From: Limnomonas spitsbergensis
Lineage: Eukaryota > Chlorophyta > Chlorophyceae > Chlamydomonadales
Assembly: GCA_037349105.1 (NCBI GenBank)
Contig: JAYJMM010000041.1
Coordinates: forward strand, 558,001-622,000
DNA length: 64,000 nucleotides
Direction: 5' to 3'
The notes beneath the pieces are model-generated. The model saw only the letters and a list, made by a program, of their open reading frames with translations. It was not told the origin of the DNA and searched no databases. The position numbers and the translations under genes were made by a program. This document shows positions 62,301 through 64,000 of the stretch, one piece after another (position 1 is the stretch's first letter; each line of letters begins with the position of its first letter).

Positions 62301-64000
62301 GTTCAGGGTGTCAGACAAAGTGCGCAAGATTCAGGGGTTAGACAAAGTGCGTAGGGTTCAGGGTGTCAGACAAAGTGCGCAGGGTTCAGGGTGTCAGACA
62401 AAGTGCGCAGGGTTAAGTGTGTCAGACAAAGTGCGCAGGGTTCAGTGTGTCAGACAAAGTGCGCAGGGTTCAGTGTGTCAGGCAAAGTGCGCAGGGTTCA
62501 GTGTGTCAGACAAAGTGCGCAGGGTTCAGTGTGTCAGACAAAGTGCGCAGGGTTAAGTGTGTCAGACAAAGTGCACAGGGTTCAGGGTGTCAGACAAAGT
62601 GCGCAAGATTCAGGGGTTAGACAAAGTGCGTAGGGTTCAGGGTGTCAGACAAAGTGCGCAGGGTTCAGGGTGTCAGACAAAGTGCGCAGGGTTAAGTGTG
62701 TCAGACAAAGTGCGCAGGGTTCAGGGTGTCAGACAATGTGCGCAGGGTTCAGGGTGTCAGACAAAGTGCGCAGGGTTCAGGGTGTCAGACAAAGTGCGCA
62801 GGGTTCAGTGTGTCAGACAAAGTGCGCAGGGTTCAGGGTGTCAGACAAAGTGCGCAGGGTTCAATGTGTCAGACAAAGTGCGCAGGGTTCAGGGTGTCAG
62901 ACAAAGTGCGCAGGGTTCGGTGTGTCAGACAAAGTGCGCAGGGTTCAGTGTGTCAGACAAAGTGCGCAGGGTTAAGTGTGTCAGACAAAGTGCGCAGGGT
63001 TCAGGGTGTCAGAAAAAGTGCGCAGGGTTAAGTGTGTCAGACAAAGTGCGCAGGGTTCAGGGTGTCAGACAATGTGCGCAGGGTTCAGGGTGTCAGACAA
63101 AGTGCGCAGGGTTCAGGGTGTCAGACAAAGTGCGCAGGGTTCAGTGTGTCAGACAAAGTGCGCAGGGTTCAGGGTGTCAGACAAAGTGCGCAGGGTTCAA
63201 TGTGTCAGACAAAGTGCGCAAGGTTCAATGTGTCAGACAAAGTGCGCAGGGTTCAATGTGTCAGACAAAGTGCGCAGGGTTCAGTGTGTCAGACCAAGTG
63301 CGCAGGGTTCAGTGTGTCAGACAAAGTGCGCAGGGTTCAGTGTGTCAGACAAAGTGCGCAGGGTTCAGGGTGTTAGACAAAGTGCGTAGGGTTCAGTGTG
63401 TCAGACAAAGTGCGCAGGGTTCAGGGTGTCAGACAAAGTGCATAGGGTTCAGTGTGTCAGACAAAGTGCGCAGGGTTACGGGTGTCAGACCAAGTGCGCA
63501 GGGTTCAGTGTGTCAGACAAAGTGCGCAGGGTGAAGGGTGTCAGACAAAGTGCGTAGGGTTCAGGGTGTTAGACAAAGTGCGCAGGGTTCAGGGTGTCAG
63601 ACAAAGTGCGCAAGGTTGAGTGTGTCAGACAAAGTGCGCAGGGTTCAGTGTGTCAGACAAAGTGCATAGGGTTCAGTGTGTCAGACAAAGTGCGCAGGGT
63701 TCAGGGTGTCAGACAAAGTGCCTAGGGTTCAGGGTGTTAGACAAAGTGCGCAGGGTTCAGGGTGTCAGACAAAGTGCGCAGGGTTCAGTGTGTCAGACCA
63801 AGTGCGCAGGGTTCAGTGTGTCAGACAAAGTGCGCAGGGTTCAGGGTGTCAGACAAAGTGCGCAAGGTTCAGTGTGTCAGACAAAGTGCGCAGGGTTCAG
63901 GGTGTCAGACAAAGTGCGCAGGGTTCAGTGTGTCAGACAAAGTGCGCAGGGTTCAGTGTGTCAGACAAAGTGCGCAGGGTTCAGTGTGTCAGACAAAGTG
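53362..64000. repeat. 28-bp satellite array B, about 380 units, runs off the right edge
   Basis: Same 28-bp family as array A, contiguous to the end of the window. It shows higher-order structure. A block of about 1960-1986 bp recurs (for example near 57268, 59228 and 61214, and near 60098 and 62084). A 279-bp block is tandemly repeated (60292 and 60571). Marker units such as TTCAGTAGTGTC, ATTCAGGGGTTAG and GGGTTAAGTGTG recur in order. Plus-strand frames of up to 640 codons are artefacts of a stop-free unit. Confidence 0.97.

Noticed and set aside
46935..63534. Many long plus-strand frames reading VRQSAQGSVCQTKCAGFSVSD-like repeats
   Set aside because: They are the 28-bp satellite read in its three stop-free frames. 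There is no unique domain, and the first exon-like part is antisense to the terminal exon.

Overview
This window is nuclear DNA from a eukaryote with many short, GC-rich, spliceosomal introns. A green alga (chlorophyte or prasinophyte) fits best. The clues are a holocytochrome c synthase (system III cytochrome c maturation), a nuclear-type tRNA-Leu with an intron, an Enhancer-of-polycomb-like subunit, 5'-GT-AG (and two GC-AG) introns, and introns packed with minisatellites. No bacterial operon, plasmid, phage or CRISPR feature is present. The species call is inference only.

Five intron-rich genes were rebuilt exon by exon, with splice sites, phases and protein motifs agreeing. (1) HCCS, minus, 3221-6681, 5 exons, 278 aa. 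(2) Enhancer-of-polycomb-like (EPL1/EPcA), minus, 7791-15564, 8 exons, 813 aa. (3) A C2-IPPc-C2 inositol polyphosphate 5-phosphatase, plus, 16881-30361, 15 exons, about 1619 aa. (4) A secreted GH18 chitinase-like protein, minus, 32681-38124, 7 exons, 358 aa. (5) A BTB(T1)-Kelch protein, plus, 38531-44473, 5 exons, 488 aa, divergent from the chitinase gene across about 400 bp. A tRNA-Leu(CAG) lies at 2168-2275 (minus). A terminal exon of a further minus-strand, Gln/Gly-rich protein occurs twice (46715-46990 and 53078-53353).

The right third is a young structural rearrangement. A 6363-bp unit (43417-49779) is followed directly by a second copy (from 49780). Its unique part is essentially identical between copies (one difference noticed in about 3.6 kb). 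Each copy carries the 3' part of the Kelch gene, a convergent terminal exon of the minus-strand gene, and then a 28-bp satellite array: about 2.7 kb in copy A, and more than 10.6 kb in copy B, running off the window.

The recurring theme is repeat growth at splice junctions. The 35-bp array (about 54 units) and the 28-bp arrays both abut, and appear to include, a 3' splice site. In the 5-phosphatase gene, nearly every intron carries partial tandem copies of the neighbouring exon edge with its splice site. Five copies of a hAT-type non-autonomous element (CAGTG termini; one with a perfect 8-bp target-site duplication) are scattered in introns and intergenic DNA.

The genes have unrelated jobs (haem attachment in mitochondria, chromatin acetylation, phosphoinositide signalling, chitin or glycan binding or hydrolysis, ubiquitin-adaptor-like scaffolding). 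The window is a normal eukaryotic gene neighbourhood, not a pathway cluster.
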